Source: Spongiivirga sp046524175
GTDB lineage: Bacteria; Bacteroidota; Bacteroidia; Flavobacteriales; Flavobacteriaceae
DNA length: 64,000 nt
Reading direction: 5' to 3'
Assembly (NCBI RefSeq): GCF_046524175.1
Contig: NZ_JBEFZF010000004.1
Location: forward strand, 1 to 64,000
The notes beneath the pieces are model-generated. The model was not told where the DNA came from and searched no databases. It worked only from the letters and a program-made list of their open reading frames with translations. Positions within the stretch are counted from its first letter, which is position 1. Every line of letters begins with the position of its first letter. The position numbers and the translations under genes were made by a program. Positions 44,076-54,275 of the stretch are shown piece by piece.

Positions 44076-45626
44076 ATGCTAAACCTATCAGTATTACTTG
44101 AAGACAGCGCACGTAAGTTTTCAAATAAAACAGCTTTCACATTTATGGATACTAGCTTGAGTTTTTCTCAAGTAAATACTGCAGCTAATCAAGTAGCAAA
44201 TGGTTTGGTTGATAAAGGAATTAAGCCTGGAGATAAAGTGGCCTTAAGTTGCTTTAATCTGCCTTATTTTCCAATAATTTATAATGGTATTTTAAAAGCA
44301 GGGGCGGTCGTTGTTCCACTAAGCGTATTACTGAAAACCGATGAGATACAATACCATCTTGAAAATAGTGATGCAAAGGCCTATTTCTGTTTTATTGGTA
44401 GTGATGAGCTTCCTATGGGGAAAATGGGTTATCAGGCATTTGATGCTACTCAAGACTGTAGACATTTTTTTACTATTATGCCAAAACCTGAAATGCAATC
44501 AGCAATAGAAAATACTGAAACTTTGGGGTCATTAATGCAAGGTCAATCTCCAGAGTTTGATACGGTAGCAACAAAAGCAAGCGATACAGCCGTAATCGTG
44601 TATACTTCCGGAACTACAGGTAGGCCAAAAGGAGCAGAATTGACACATTCCAACCTGATGCAGAATACAATTTTATGCGCTGATCTTTTTAATACAACCC
44701 AAAATGATAAAATGCTAATTGTGTTGCCGTTGTTTCACATTTTTGCCATGACAGTACAGATGAACGTGAGTATTTACAAAGGAGTTACTTCCATATTACT
44801 ACCTCGTTTTGAAGCGAAAACTGTTTTAGAGTTATTAGAAAAGCACGAAATCACATTTTTTGCAGGAGTGCCAACGATGTATTGGGGGCTTAATAGTTAC
44901 TTAGATGCAAATAAAAGAGACTTGAGTGCGATAACCAAAAAGTTGAGAATGTGTGTCTCTGGAGGAGCTTCTTTACCCGTTGCAGTACTCGATAAATTCG
45001 AAGCCCATTTTAATGTTAAAATTCTTGAGGGATACGGCATGTCAGAAGGTTCGCCAGTAGTGTCTTTTAATCAATTTGATGTGGGAAGAAAAGCAGGCTC
45101 CATTGGTACACCTGTTTGGGGCGTGCAAATTAAAGTTGTCGATGACAAAGGTATAGAACTTCCTGAAGGAGAAAAAGGTCAGTTGGTTTACAAAGGTCAC
45201 AACGTGATGAAAGGCTATTATAATAATCCTCAAGCTACCAAAAATGCTATCAAAGACGGGTGGTTGCAATCAGGTGATATAGCCCTTAAAGATGAAGATG
45301 GATTTTTCTTTATTGTTGATAGAACCAAAGATATGATCATTAGGGGCGGACTTAATGTATACCCTAGGGAAGTTGAGGAAGTGATGATGAAGCACCCTGC
45401 TATTTCAATGGTTGCTGTTGTTGGTATTCCGGATGAAAAAATGGGAGAAGAAATTAAGGCTCATGTCGTGCTAAATGACGGAGCTGAACTTAGCGCAGAG
45501 ACACTTTCAGAATGGACAAAGGAAAAAATAGCTTCATACAAATATCCTCGTGTTATTGAATTTGCCAAGTCGCTACCAATGAGTGCTACCGGTAAAATAT
45601 TGAAAAAAGAACTTCGCAAACTATGA
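44076..45626 (+). CDS. Long-chain acyl-CoA synthetase family (AMP-forming ligase)
   Basis: The 516-residue protein has the adenylate-forming motifs: YTSGTTGRPKGAE near 175-187 (A3), GYGMSEGSP near 318 (A5), SGDIALKDEDGFF (A7), RTKDMIIRGG (A8), and a C-terminal lysine in SATGKILKKEL (A10). It activates a carboxylic acid, probably a fatty acid, to its CoA thioester. The neighbour upstream is an acyl-CoA dehydrogenase, which supports a role in fatty-acid breakdown. The exact chain length is not predictable. Confidence 0.9.
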   Translation: MLNLSVLLEDSARKFSNKTAFTFMDTSLSFSQVNTAANQVANGLVDKGIKPGDKVALSCFNLPYFPIIYNGILKAGAVVVPLSVLLKTDEIQYHLENSDAKAYFCFIGSDELPMGKMGYQAFDATQDCRHFFTIMPKPEMQSAIENTETLGSLMQGQSPEFDTVATKASDTAVIVYTSGTTGRPKGAELTHSNLMQNTILCADLFNTTQNDKMLIVLPLFHIFAMTVQMNVSIYKGVTSILLPRFEAKTVLELLEKHEITFFAGVPTMYWGLNSYLDANKRDLSAITKKLRMCVSGGASLPVAVLDKFEAHFNVKILEGYGMSEGSPVVSFNQFDVGRKAGSIGTPVWGVQIKVVDDKGIELPEGEKGQLVYKGHNVMKGYYNNPQATKNAIKDGWLQSGDIALKDEDGFFFIVDRTKDMIIRGGLNVYPREVEEVMMKHPAISMVAVVGIPDEKMGEEIKAHVVLNDGAELSAETLSEWTKEKIASYKYPRVIEFAKSLPMSATGKILKKELRKL

Positions 45627-45884
45627 TTCTATTTGGCTGTTCGGCTTTTTCATTTTATGAAGTGTTATAAAATTTTGTTTTGACTTTATTAAAGTGATAT
45701 CCTTAACTCGCTAATTGAAAAATAGATTTAACTCATTATCAATTTCAAAATTTACCCCCCTGTAAAATGGTGATTTTTCATTATTGATATCCTTTTTTTA
45801 CTAACAATACATTTTAGTCAACGAAGTGATCTAATCGTTAAAATATTGTTATCCATTCTTGTATTTTCGTTTAAAATGTGCAAA

Positions 45885-48800
45885 ATGAAGCTCGAAAAAC
45901 AGGGGTTGTATTTACCGGAATTTGAACACGATAATTGTGGTGCAGGATTTATTTGTAGCCTAGAAGGGAAAAAGTCAAATGATATTATTCATAAGGCGCT
46001 TGAAATTCTAGAAAAACTGGAACATAGAGGTGCTGTAAGTGCTGATGGTAAAACTGGTGATGGGGCTGGAATTTTAGTTGATATTCCACATGAATTTTTT
46101 GTGGATGAATGTGACTTTAAGCTTCCGGAATTTGGTCAGTATGCTGTGAGCAATGTTTTCTTACCAAAAAAAGAAAATCAACGTAACTTTTGTATCGATG
46201 TATTTGAAAAACACATAGCAGCTAAAGGTTTACACCTTATCGGCTGGAGAGATGTACCAGTAAAACCGGCGCATATTGGTGCTATTGCTGCAACTACGGA
46301 GCCTTTTATAAAGCAAATATTTATAGGAAAAGAAAATGTTGATCAAGACGATTTTCAATTTAATTTAAAACTGTTCATAGCCAGAAAACTAACTGAACAT
46401 GAAATTTACGGTTCAAAATTATCTGAGTCTGATTTCTTCTACTTACCAAGTCTTTCAACTAAAACCTTAATTTTTAAAGGCCTTTTATTGCCTGAAGATA
46501 TTAAACTGTACTATAGTGATCTGCTAGATCCACGTGTTGTAACAAGACTGGCATTAGTACATCAGCGTTTTTCAACTAACACCTTCCCGACGTGGGATCT
46601 CGCTCAGCCTTTTCGATATATGTGCCACAACGGTGAGATTAATACGTTGAGAGGTAATATTACTAGAATGCGCTCTAGAGAAGAATTGTTAGAAAGTGAT
46701 TGGTTTGGTAATGATATTAAAAAAATACTACCCGTAGTGCTCCCTAAAAAGTCAGACTCAGCTTCTATGGATATGGTAGTCGAATTATTGTTAATGACAG
46801 GTCGGTCACTACCAGAGGTAATGATGATGTTGGTGCCTGAAGCATGGGAGAAAAATCCTGATATGTCGGATTCAAAACGAGCGTTTTACGAATATAATTC
46901 TTGCGGGATGGAGCCTTGGGATGGCCCGGCCTCTATACCATTTACCGATGGTAACTATATTGGAGCTGTTTTAGATCGAAATGGCTTACGACCATCTCGC
47001 TACTCGGTCACGAAGGATGGATATGTGATCATGTCGTCAGAAACTGGGGTTGTTGATATTGCTCCTGATAATGTTGCTAGCCATGGTCGACTAGAGCCTG
47101 GACGAATGTTCTTAGTGAATATGGAAGAGGGTCGTATTGTAAATGATCAAGAAGTTAAAGAGGCTATTGCTTCTAAGCACCCCTACAGAAAATGGTTAGA
47201 CAAAAACCTTGTTCATTTAAAAGATATACCCTACAACGATTGTCCGCTCTTTTTAGACGAAGCTCCGCTTGAGAAACGTCAAACAGTTTTTGGTTATACC
47301 CAAGAAGATATTAATACCATTATTCTTCCAATGGCCAAAACCGGAAAAGAACCTATTGGTTCTATGGGCTCTGATACCCCAATTGCTGTATTGTCAGAAA
47401 GACCGCAACTGGTTTATAATTATTTTAAACAACTTTTCGCCCAAGTTACCAACCCACCCTTAGATGGTATTCGCGAAGAGTTAATTACTGATATTAGCCT
47501 TACTTTGGGATCAGATCACAACATTTTTGACTTAAGTGAAGCACATTGTAAAAAACTTAAAATTCAAAATCCCGTAATCTCTAAAGAAGACCTTGATAAG
47601 ATAAAAAGCTATCAAAATCTAGACTTTAAGGTGACCTCTATTCCTATTTTATATGATGCGAAAAAGGGATTGAACGGATTAGAGGAAGCACTCGATGCAG
47701 TTTTGAAACAAACCTCTAAGGCAATTGATGAAGGGACTAATATTCTTATTTTATCTGATAGAAATGTAAGTGAAGATAAGGCGCCAATTCCTGCATTATT
47801 AGCTTGTTCTTTTGTCAACAGCGGATTGCAAAAAATAGGAAAACGCTCTAGAATGAGTATTATCTTAGAATCTGCAGAACCGAGAGAGGTACATCATTTT
47901 GCTTTGTTATTTGGGTATGGCGCGAGTGCCATCAACCCATATATGGTTAATGAAACTATTTCAAAGCAAATTGAAGAAGGTAATTTAGAGGGAGTCACTT
48001 TTAATGAAGCAATAAAAAATTATAACAAAGCGGTTGGCAAAGGTATTTTAAAGGTGATGAATAAAATTGGTATTTCTACTTTAAATTCCTACCGAAGCTC
48101 ACAATTGTTTGAGTGTATTGGTTTAAATACAATTACTGTTGATAAGTACTTTCCCAATACTCCAACACGCATTGAAGGAATTGGTTTATACGAATTGGAA
48201 CGTGAGATTACCAAACGTCATCATAAGGCATATGGTGCATCCAATGTTGCTGCAAGCCTAGATTTAGAAGCCGGTGGGGAGTATCGTTGGAGACGAAATG
48301 GAGAGAAACATATGTTCAACCCGTTAACGGTTGCAAAACTTCAAGATTCCGTTAGACGAAATGATCCTAAGTCATATAAGGAATACTCAGCTTTGGTGAA
48401 TGACCAAGCAAAGAATTTGATGACTATTCGCGGTTTGTTTGAGTTTTCTAATTACGATCCAATTCCTTTAGAAGAAGTCGAACCGTGGACAGAGATTGTA
48501 AAGCGTTTTAAAACTGGGGCGATGTCCTATGGTTCCATCAGTAAAGAAGCACACGAAAACCTTGCAGTTGCAATGAACCGGATTGGTGGTAAAAGTAACT
48601 CTGGCGAGGGTGGTGAAAATGCAGAGCGTTTTTACAAAGACGCCACCGGCGATTGGCGTAACAGTGCTATTAAGCAGGTCGCTTCGGGTCGATTTGGTGT
48701 TACGTCTAATTATTTGACCAATGCTCAAGAGATTCAAATTAAAATGGCTCAAGGAGCAAAACCCGGAGAGGGAGGGCAATTACCTGGGCCAAAGGTAAAC

Positions 48801-50387
48801 CCCGAGATTGCTAAAACAAGAAATTCAACTCCATATGTTGGGCTAATTTCTCCACCACCGCATCACGATATCTATTCAATTGAAGATTTATCGCAATTAA
48901 TCTACGATTTAAAGTCGGCCAACCGCGAAGCGCGAATCAACGTGAAATTGGTAAGTGAAGTGGGTGTAGGAACTGTTGCGGCTGGGGTAGCAAAAGCAAA
49001 AGCTGATGTGGTCTTAATATCTGGTTTTGATGGTGGTACGGGTGCATCGCCTTTAACCTCTTTAAAACACGCTGGATTGCCTTGGGAACTTGGTATTGCT
49101 GAAGCACAGCAAACACTAGTGATGAACGATCTACGAAGTCGAGTGGTGGTTGAGGTTGACGGTCAGTTAAAAACGGGACGTGATGTTGCGATTGCATGCT
49201 TGTTAGGAGCAGAAGAATTCGGATTTGCAACGGCACCTCTAGTAGCATCGGGTTGTATTATGATGCGCGTATGTCATTTAAATACTTGTCCGGTTGGTAT
49301 TGCTACTCAAAATCCTGAGCTTAGAAAGAAATTTAAAGGCAAGCCTGAGCATGTAGTTAATTATATGTATTTCGTCGCTGAAGAATTACGTCAAATTATG
49401 GCGAAACTAGGATTTAGAACGGTAGATGAAATGGTAGGGCAAGTGCAGAAACTAGATCGTAAAAAAGCCATTGAGCACTATAAAGCTGCAGGAATTGACT
49501 TAACACCAATTTTACATCAACCGATTGTTCATGAAGGTGTTGATATTTATAATACACAAAAACAAGACCATCAATTGTCGAAATCCATTGATTTTGATAT
49601 TATAGAACAAGCGCATCCAGCGTTATTCAGAAAAGAAAAAACAACGCTTGATCTTAAAATTACCAATACAGATAGAGCCGTAGGCGCGATTTTGAGCAAT
49701 GAGATATCTAAGATATACGGTGCGCAAGGCTTACCAGAAAATACATTAAAACTGAATTTTACTGGGGCCGCAGGACAAAGTTTTGGAGCATTCGCTACCA
49801 AAGGTCTAACAATGATTGTTAATGGTAATACCAATGACTATATCGGTAAAGGATTATCGGGGGCAAAATTAATTGTAAAGGTACCGGAAGAATCGACCAT
49901 TGTTCCTGAAGACAATATTATTATCGGTAACGTTGCGCTATATGGAGCAACAGCGGGAGAGGTCTTTATTAACGGTAAGGCGGGAGAACGTTTTTGTGTT
50001 CGTAATTCAGGAGCTACAGCGGTTGTTGAAGGTATCGGTGACCATGGTTGCGAATATATGACGGGGGGTATAGCAGTAATTTTAGGAAAAACAGGACGTA
50101 ATTTTGGCGCAGGAATGAGCGGTGGTATCGCTTATGTATTTGATGAAGATGGAACTTTTGAAAAGCAGTGTAATAAAGAAACCTTGAACCTTCTTGCGGT
50201 AGAAGGTGAAGATAAAACTGAATTAAAAGCCCACGTGGAAAATCATTTTAATGCAACAATGAGTCCACTTGCGCAACGAATTTTAGAAAATTGGGAAGCC
50301 GTACTGCCAAAATTTATAAAAGTATTCCCTGAAGAATACCGCCAGGCATTAAAACGATTAGAAGAAGATAAATTGCAAACAGCTTAA
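45885..50387 (+). CDS. gltB: Glutamate synthase large subunit
   Basis: From the ATG at 45885 the product has 1,500 residues. C18 in HDNCGAGF is the N-terminal nucleophile of the class II glutamine amidotransferase domain after removal of a short leader. The central domain follows, then the FMN domain with GGKSNSGEGGEN and GFDGGTGASPL, the 3Fe-4S cysteines C1124, C1130 and C1135, and the C-terminal GXGXG helix domain. It makes glutamate from glutamine and 2-oxoglutarate with GltD. A TTG at 45846 would add a non-family leader overlapping a TATTTTCG promoter-like element, so I use the ATG. Confidence 0.95.
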   Translation: MKLEKQGLYLPEFEHDNCGAGFICSLEGKKSNDIIHKALEILEKLEHRGAVSADGKTGDGAGILVDIPHEFFVDECDFKLPEFGQYAVSNVFLPKKENQRNFCIDVFEKHIAAKGLHLIGWRDVPVKPAHIGAIAATTEPFIKQIFIGKENVDQDDFQFNLKLFIARKLTEHEIYGSKLSESDFFYLPSLSTKTLIFKGLLLPEDIKLYYSDLLDPRVVTRLALVHQRFSTNTFPTWDLAQPFRYMCHNGEINTLRGNITRMRSREELLESDWFGNDIKKILPVVLPKKSDSASMDMVVELLLMTGRSLPEVMMMLVPEAWEKNPDMSDSKRAFYEYNSCGMEPWDGPASIPFTDGNYIGAVLDRNGLRPSRYSVTKDGYVIMSSETGVVDIAPDNVASHGRLEPGRMFLVNMEEGRIVNDQEVKEAIASKHPYRKWLDKNLVHLKDIPYNDCPLFLDEAPLEKRQTVFGYTQEDINTIILPMAKTGKEPIGSMGSDTPIAVLSERPQLVYNYFKQLFAQVTNPPLDGIREELITDISLTLGSDHNIFDLSEAHCKKLKIQNPVISKEDLDKIKSYQNLDFKVTSIPILYDAKKGLNGLEEALDAVLKQTSKAIDEGTNILILSDRNVSEDKAPIPALLACSFVNSGLQKIGKRSRMSIILESAEPREVHHFALLFGYGASAINPYMVNETISKQIEEGNLEGVTFNEAIKNYNKAVGKGILKVMNKIGISTLNSYRSSQLFECIGLNTITVDKYFPNTPTRIEGIGLYELEREITKRHHKAYGASNVAASLDLEAGGEYRWRRNGEKHMFNPLTVAKLQDSVRRNDPKSYKEYSALVNDQAKNLMTIRGLFEFSNYDPIPLEEVEPWTEIVKRFKTGAMSYGSISKEAHENLAVAMNRIGGKSNSGEGGENAERFYKDATGDWRNSAIKQVASGRFGVTSNYLTNAQEIQIKMAQGAKPGEGGQLPGPKVNPEIAKTRNSTPYVGLISPPPHHDIYSIEDLSQLIYDLKSANREARINVKLVSEVGVGTVAAGVAKAKADVVLISGFDGGTGASPLTSLKHAGLPWELGIAEAQQTLVMNDLRSRVVVEVDGQLKTGRDVAIACLLGAEEFGFATAPLVASGCIMMRVCHLNTCPVGIATQNPELRKKFKGKPEHVVNYMYFVAEELRQIMAKLGFRTVDEMVGQVQKLDRKKAIEHYKAAGIDLTPILHQPIVHEGVDIYNTQKQDHQLSKSIDFDIIEQAHPALFRKEKTTLDLKITNTDRAVGAILSNEISKIYGAQGLPENTLKLNFTGAAGQSFGAFATKGLTMIVNGNTNDYIGKGLSGAKLIVKVPEESTIVPEDNIIIGNVALYGATAGEVFINGKAGERFCVRNSGATAVVEGIGDHGCEYMTGGIAVILGKTGRNFGAGMSGGIAYVFDEDGTFEKQCNKETLNLLAVEGEDKTELKAHVENHFNATMSPLAQRILENWEAVLPKFIKVFPEEYRQALKRLEEDKLQTA

Positions 50388-50397
50388 TCAAAAGAAC

Positions 50398-51864
50398 ATG
50401 GGAAAGACAACAGGATTTTTAGAATTTGAAAGGGTTGATGAAGGCTACGTTGCAATTGAAGAACGTGTTAAAAATTACAAGGAATTTACCGTACCACTTG
50501 CTGAAAAGAAATTAAAGGATCAAGGTGCACGATGTATGGATTGTGGCATACCATTTTGCCACAGTGGTTGCCCGCTAGGCAATTTAATTCCTGATTTTAA
50601 CGATGCGGTATATCAAGGAAAATGGGAAAAAGCAGCTAGTATTTTGCACAGTACCAATAACTTCCCTGAGTTTACCGGACGTTTGTGTCCAGCGCCATGC
50701 GAAGAAGCGTGCGTGCTAGGTATTAATGAGGATCCGGTTTCTATAGAAAATATTGAAAAGAATATTGTTGAGACTGCCTTTAACAAGGGATGGATCACAG
50801 CGCAAGTTCCAGAAAACAGAACAGGGAAAAAAGTTGCCGTTGTAGGTTCAGGTCCGGCAGGATTGGCTGCAGCACAACAGTTAAATCGCGCGGGACATCT
50901 GGTAACTGTTTTTGAACGGGATGAGAAGGTTGGTGGACTGTTGCGCTATGGCATTCCGGATTTTAAAATGGAAAAAAATGTGATCGATCGTCGCTTGACT
51001 ATTTTAGAAGAGGAAGGAATCGTATTTAAAACAAATGCTCATATTGGTAAAAATATCCCCGTCGAAAAGTTGCAATCTGATTTCGACGCGATTGTATTAT
51101 GCGGTGGAGCAACTGTTAAACGCCAACTGCCTATAAAAGGTGCACACTTAAAAGGTGTTGTACAAGCAATGGATTTTCTGCCACAAAATAATCGAAGAGT
51201 AGATGGTGTTGAATATCAAGGTGATGATATTTTGGCAACAGACAAAAATGTAATTGTTATCGGTGGGGGTGATACGGGATCTGACTGTATAGGAACTTCA
51301 ATTCGTCATGGTGCGAAGTCTGTAAAGAACTTTGAAATCATGGTTAAAGGAACCACCGATCGTCCTGAAGGTCAGCCTTGGCCATTCTGGCCCATGCGTT
51401 TGCGTACCAGTACATCGCATAAAGAAGGTGCAGAGCGATTTTGGGGTATTAGTACTAAAGAGTTTGTTGGTGATGAAGAAGGAAATTTAAAGGGTCTGGT
51501 TACTTGCGAAGTAGAATGGATTAAAGAAGAAGGAAAAAGACCAGTGTTAAAGGAAGTGCCTAATACCGAAAAGAAATGGGATTGCGATCTTGCTTTATTG
51601 GCGCTCGGTTTTACTGGAGCTGAATCAACCTTGCCTGAGCAATTAGGATTGGAAATGGATCCTAGAACCAATATTAAGGCAACTGCAAGAGACTATCAAA
51701 CGAATGTTCCTGGTGTTTTCGTGGCAGGTGATATGAGGAGAGGACAATCACTTATTGTTTGGGCAATTTCTGAAGGTCGTCAAGCGGCCCATCATGTTGA
51801 TGCTTATTTAATGGGGAATTCAAACTTACCATTAAAAGGTGAAGGAGATTTGCCGAGAGTTTAG
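50398..51864 (+). CDS. gltD: Glutamate synthase small subunit
   Basis: This 488-residue subunit has the N-terminal 4Fe-4S cysteines C46, C49, C54 and C58 (CMDCGIPFCHSGC), a second cysteine cluster CPAPCEEAC near 97, the FAD motif GSGPAGLAAAQQL, and a later NAD(P)H motif IGGGDTGSDCIG. It feeds electrons from NADPH to GltB. It begins 10 bases after gltB, and a terminator follows. Confidence 0.96.
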   Translation: MGKTTGFLEFERVDEGYVAIEERVKNYKEFTVPLAEKKLKDQGARCMDCGIPFCHSGCPLGNLIPDFNDAVYQGKWEKAASILHSTNNFPEFTGRLCPAPCEEACVLGINEDPVSIENIEKNIVETAFNKGWITAQVPENRTGKKVAVVGSGPAGLAAAQQLNRAGHLVTVFERDEKVGGLLRYGIPDFKMEKNVIDRRLTILEEEGIVFKTNAHIGKNIPVEKLQSDFDAIVLCGGATVKRQLPIKGAHLKGVVQAMDFLPQNNRRVDGVEYQGDDILATDKNVIVIGGGDTGSDCIGTSIRHGAKSVKNFEIMVKGTTDRPEGQPWPFWPMRLRTSTSHKEGAERFWGISTKEFVGDEEGNLKGLVTCEVEWIKEEGKRPVLKEVPNTEKKWDCDLALLALGFTGAESTLPEQLGLEMDPRTNIKATARDYQTNVPGVFVAGDMRRGQSLIVWAISEGRQAAHHVDAYLMGNSNLPLKGEGDLPRV

Positions 51865-51919
51865 TTGGTTGAAAGGATTTCGATATATTATATTAAATTC
51901 TGTACTAACCCCCTAGAAT

Positions 51920-51970
51920 AAAAACACTCAATCAGATAATTTTCTTGCCACATTAGATCGAGTGTTTTTT
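51920..51970 (+). terminator. Terminator after gltBD
   Basis: A 13-position stem with one mismatch (51921-51933 with 51956-51968) spans a 22-base loop and ends in T residues. Confidence 0.65.
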
Positions 51971-52022
51971 GGTTTGAACGATAGTGAAAAACTAAAAAAT
52001 GTATAGAGATCCTTTGGTTTAT

Positions 52023-52946
52023 CTAATTTCTTCTTAAATAAATATTCCCATAACCGGCGTCCACTTTCATTCTTGTTTTGCCATTATTAAGCTGAAGTTT
52101 CATTTTTTTCTTACCCGCATTTACTTCTTCCGATTTTATTTGAAAATCGAGGTTGCTATAAATCGAGAATGCGGTCGCATCAATGATAACTTCGGATTTT
52201 TTCGGAAGCTCAATCTTAATCGATCCATCGTGGCTAATTAATGAAGAAATATTAGAAGGAAGAACACTATTAAATTCCGCTTCAATTTTCCCATTCAGTG
52301 TATTTGCAGTTATTGGACCAGAGACATCCTCCAACATGATATTCCCATTTTCAGTGGTTATTTCAACTTCACCTTGAAAATCTTCTAACCATAATGATGG
52401 CGGCCAAAACAACTTTCTTGTCAACTCTTGATTTTCACACTCAGTAGTGTTCCATTGAAGTTTTAATGAGTTGGGAATCAGGATGTCGAAAGTCCTACCT
52501 GCGAGGATATAGTTGCCCCTAGGCTTTTCCATTATTTTCTCAACCAAAGATATAACGCCATTACTTTCTTCAATAATCAAGTAGCGTTGTTTTTTCTTTT
52601 CAGCAGTGTGGATTTTGGCAGATTTATAGTACGGATTGTCGTCTGGGTTTACCTTAAGATTTCCAAGTTGTTCAAGACCCCTTGATGCTTTTTTAATAGC
52701 ATATTTGCTATTATAGTTTCGTCTGTAAATTGAATCATTTTTGTGAACCATCCATACGAATCCTGGATAATTTTTTTTGCCGTCTGTTTCGATAATAATT
52801 TTGTCACCATCATAGCCTTTAATTTTCACGGTAGTTTGTAAGCATAGGTTTAATGTTCCCTTATTAAAAGAAATCTCCTTTTTCTCCTCTGCAACCACTG
52901 TCGCGCAGATTAATAAGTATACTACTATTAGTGTTTTGATTTTCAT
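52023..52946 (-). CDS. Exported DUF4097-like beta-repeat protein
   Basis: The 307-residue product has a signal peptide ending near ATVVAEE. The C-terminal half, with VEITTENGNIMLEDVSGPITANTLNGKIEAEF and later VDAGYGNIYLRRN, has the short parallel strand repeats of DUF4097 (putative adhesin) domains. Function unknown. It is the third gene of a cassette behind an ECF sigma factor and a membrane HEAT-repeat protein, with one spacer base between it and the latter, so it may be the effector or sensor of that system. Confidence 0.7.
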   Translation of the reverse strand: MKIKTLIVVYLLICATVVAEEKKEISFNKGTLNLCLQTTVKIKGYDGDKIIIETDGKKNYPGFVWMVHKNDSIYRRNYNSKYAIKKASRGLEQLGNLKVNPDDNPYYKSAKIHTAEKKKQRYLIIEESNGVISLVEKIMEKPRGNYILAGRTFDILIPNSLKLQWNTTECENQELTRKLFWPPSLWLEDFQGEVEITTENGNIMLEDVSGPITANTLNGKIEAEFNSVLPSNISSLISHDGSIKIELPKKSEVIIDATAFSIYSNLDFQIKSEEVNAGKKKMKLQLNNGKTRMKVDAGYGNIYLRRN

Positions 52947-52947
52947 A

Positions 52948-53562
52948 TTATTCGTTTTTAAGATTGATCATTGCTATTGATGCGTTTCCTTTTACTTCAG
53001 GAAATGTTTGCTTTTGTTCTATTAACTTTTTTAGTGGTTTTTCCGCGCGCTCTTCCTTTAATTTCATAACAGCGTCAATTAATTTTAACTGCACTAGTGG
53101 TTCTTCTTCTGTTTCTAATGCTTTTACCAATTGTAATCGCATAGCCTCATTGTTTGGAAACTTTAAAAGTGCATCGATGACAGCGATTTTTACATTGTTA
53201 TTACTGTCTTTATGTAACAGTTCAAAAAGTGTTTTTAGCAAACGATCATCTTCCTTTTTATAAGTATCCTCATATTCATAAATAGCTTCTAATCGCACAC
53301 TAGTAGATTCATTTACCATGCTAGATACTAGCTGCTTGGTCAACTTTTCGTCTTTTCTTTTCTTATTAATGAAAATTATACCTAGACTGCTTACTAAAAT
53401 GACACTTGCTGCAATCAGCCATTTTTGGATTATTACTTTTCTAATTCCTGAGGAATGCATTTCAGTATTTAAAAGCAGTTCAAAATTGATTTTTGCTTCA
53501 GGAGGCATCTTTTTTTCGGGAAGTTGATCTTTTTGCTCTTTTATATATTTTTCTAAACTCAT
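52948..53562 (-). CDS. Membrane-anchored HEAT-repeat protein, candidate anti-sigma factor
   Basis: This 204-residue protein has a cytoplasmic-looking N-terminal part (1-45), one membrane helix near 47-65 (WLIAASVILVSSLGIIF), and a C-terminal set of about four HEAT-like helical pairs (for example VRLEAIYEYE, VKIAVIDALLKFP, VQLKLIDAVMKL). It overlaps the sigma gene by 4 bases. That position and plan are those of an anti-sigma factor, but I see no HXXXCXXC zinc motif, so the assignment rests on context. Confidence 0.7.
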   Translation of the reverse strand: MSLEKYIKEQKDQLPEKKMPPEAKINFELLLNTEMHSSGIRKVIIQKWLIAASVILVSSLGIIFINKKRKDEKLTKQLVSSMVNESTSVRLEAIYEYEDTYKKEDDRLLKTLFELLHKDSNNNVKIAVIDALLKFPNNEAMRLQLVKALETEEEPLVQLKLIDAVMKLKEERAEKPLKKLIEQKQTFPEVKGNASIAMINLKNE

Positions 53563-54086
53563 GATAGTTTATATTCCTTTAAAATGTTAGCCAGCATTTC
53601 TTTTCCTCTTTTATACTGATTACGAACAGTACTTTCATTTAACTCAAGTTTTTGGGCAATTTCTCTATGTGAATATTCTTCAATTAGATACAAAACAATA
53701 ATGATCCGATATTTATCTTTTAACTTACCCATAGCATTCATGACATTATCGATCTGCAAATTAGGCATCGAATGCACCTCTATTTTTTCAGGTATTTCTT
53801 TATCTAGTGTTACCCATTTGATCCTGTTGTTTTTCTTTAAAAAGCCAAGCGATTGGTTGATCACAATTCTTTTGAGCCAACTTCCTAAACTTGATTCGTC
53901 ACTAACCGTTGAAATTGATTTAAATGCTTTGATAAAAGTGTCATGAACTACATCTTGAGCATCTGCATCGTTCCCAATTATTCTTGAACTTACCGTATAA
54001 AGCATGTCTTTGTATAACTCATAAACTGCTATCTGGGCTTTATAGCTGTTCGCTTTGCACGCTTTAATTAGTTCGGTTTGTTCCAA
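53559..54086 (-). CDS. ECF-type RNA polymerase sigma factor
   Basis: The 175-residue protein has only regions 2 and 4: DVVHDTFIKAFKSI in region 2 and YSHREIAQKLELNESTVRNQYKRGKEML as the helix-turn-helix of region 4. This is the ECF (group 4) plan. Its stop overlaps the start of a membrane HEAT-repeat protein, the usual place of an anti-sigma gene. Targets are unknown; the cassette may regulate itself. Confidence 0.92.
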   Translation of the reverse strand: MEQTELIKACKANSYKAQIAVYELYKDMLYTVSSRIIGNDADAQDVVHDTFIKAFKSISTVSDESSLGSWLKRIVINQSLGFLKKNNRIKWVTLDKEIPEKIEVHSMPNLQIDNVMNAMGKLKDKYRIIIVLYLIEEYSHREIAQKLELNESTVRNQYKRGKEMLANILKEYKLS

Positions 54087-54275
54087 GAAGTTTGTTTAGT
54101 TCTTATTCTAATAACTACTAAGATGCGTTTTTGTCTCAAAAAAAAATGAAAATTGTATTGAATTCTATCCTACAAGATGCGTTTGGTAATTTATTTAAAC
54201 CGCGAATACGTTTATAAATTCTTATTAAAAAACTGGCTTACTTTCAAATTAGTTGCTTGAAAAGACTTCAACCAT

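Noticed and set aside
48937..49248. Leucine/glutamine-rich minus-strand frame inside gltB
   Set aside because: Antisense to the conserved FMN domain; low-complexity composition comes from codon bias.
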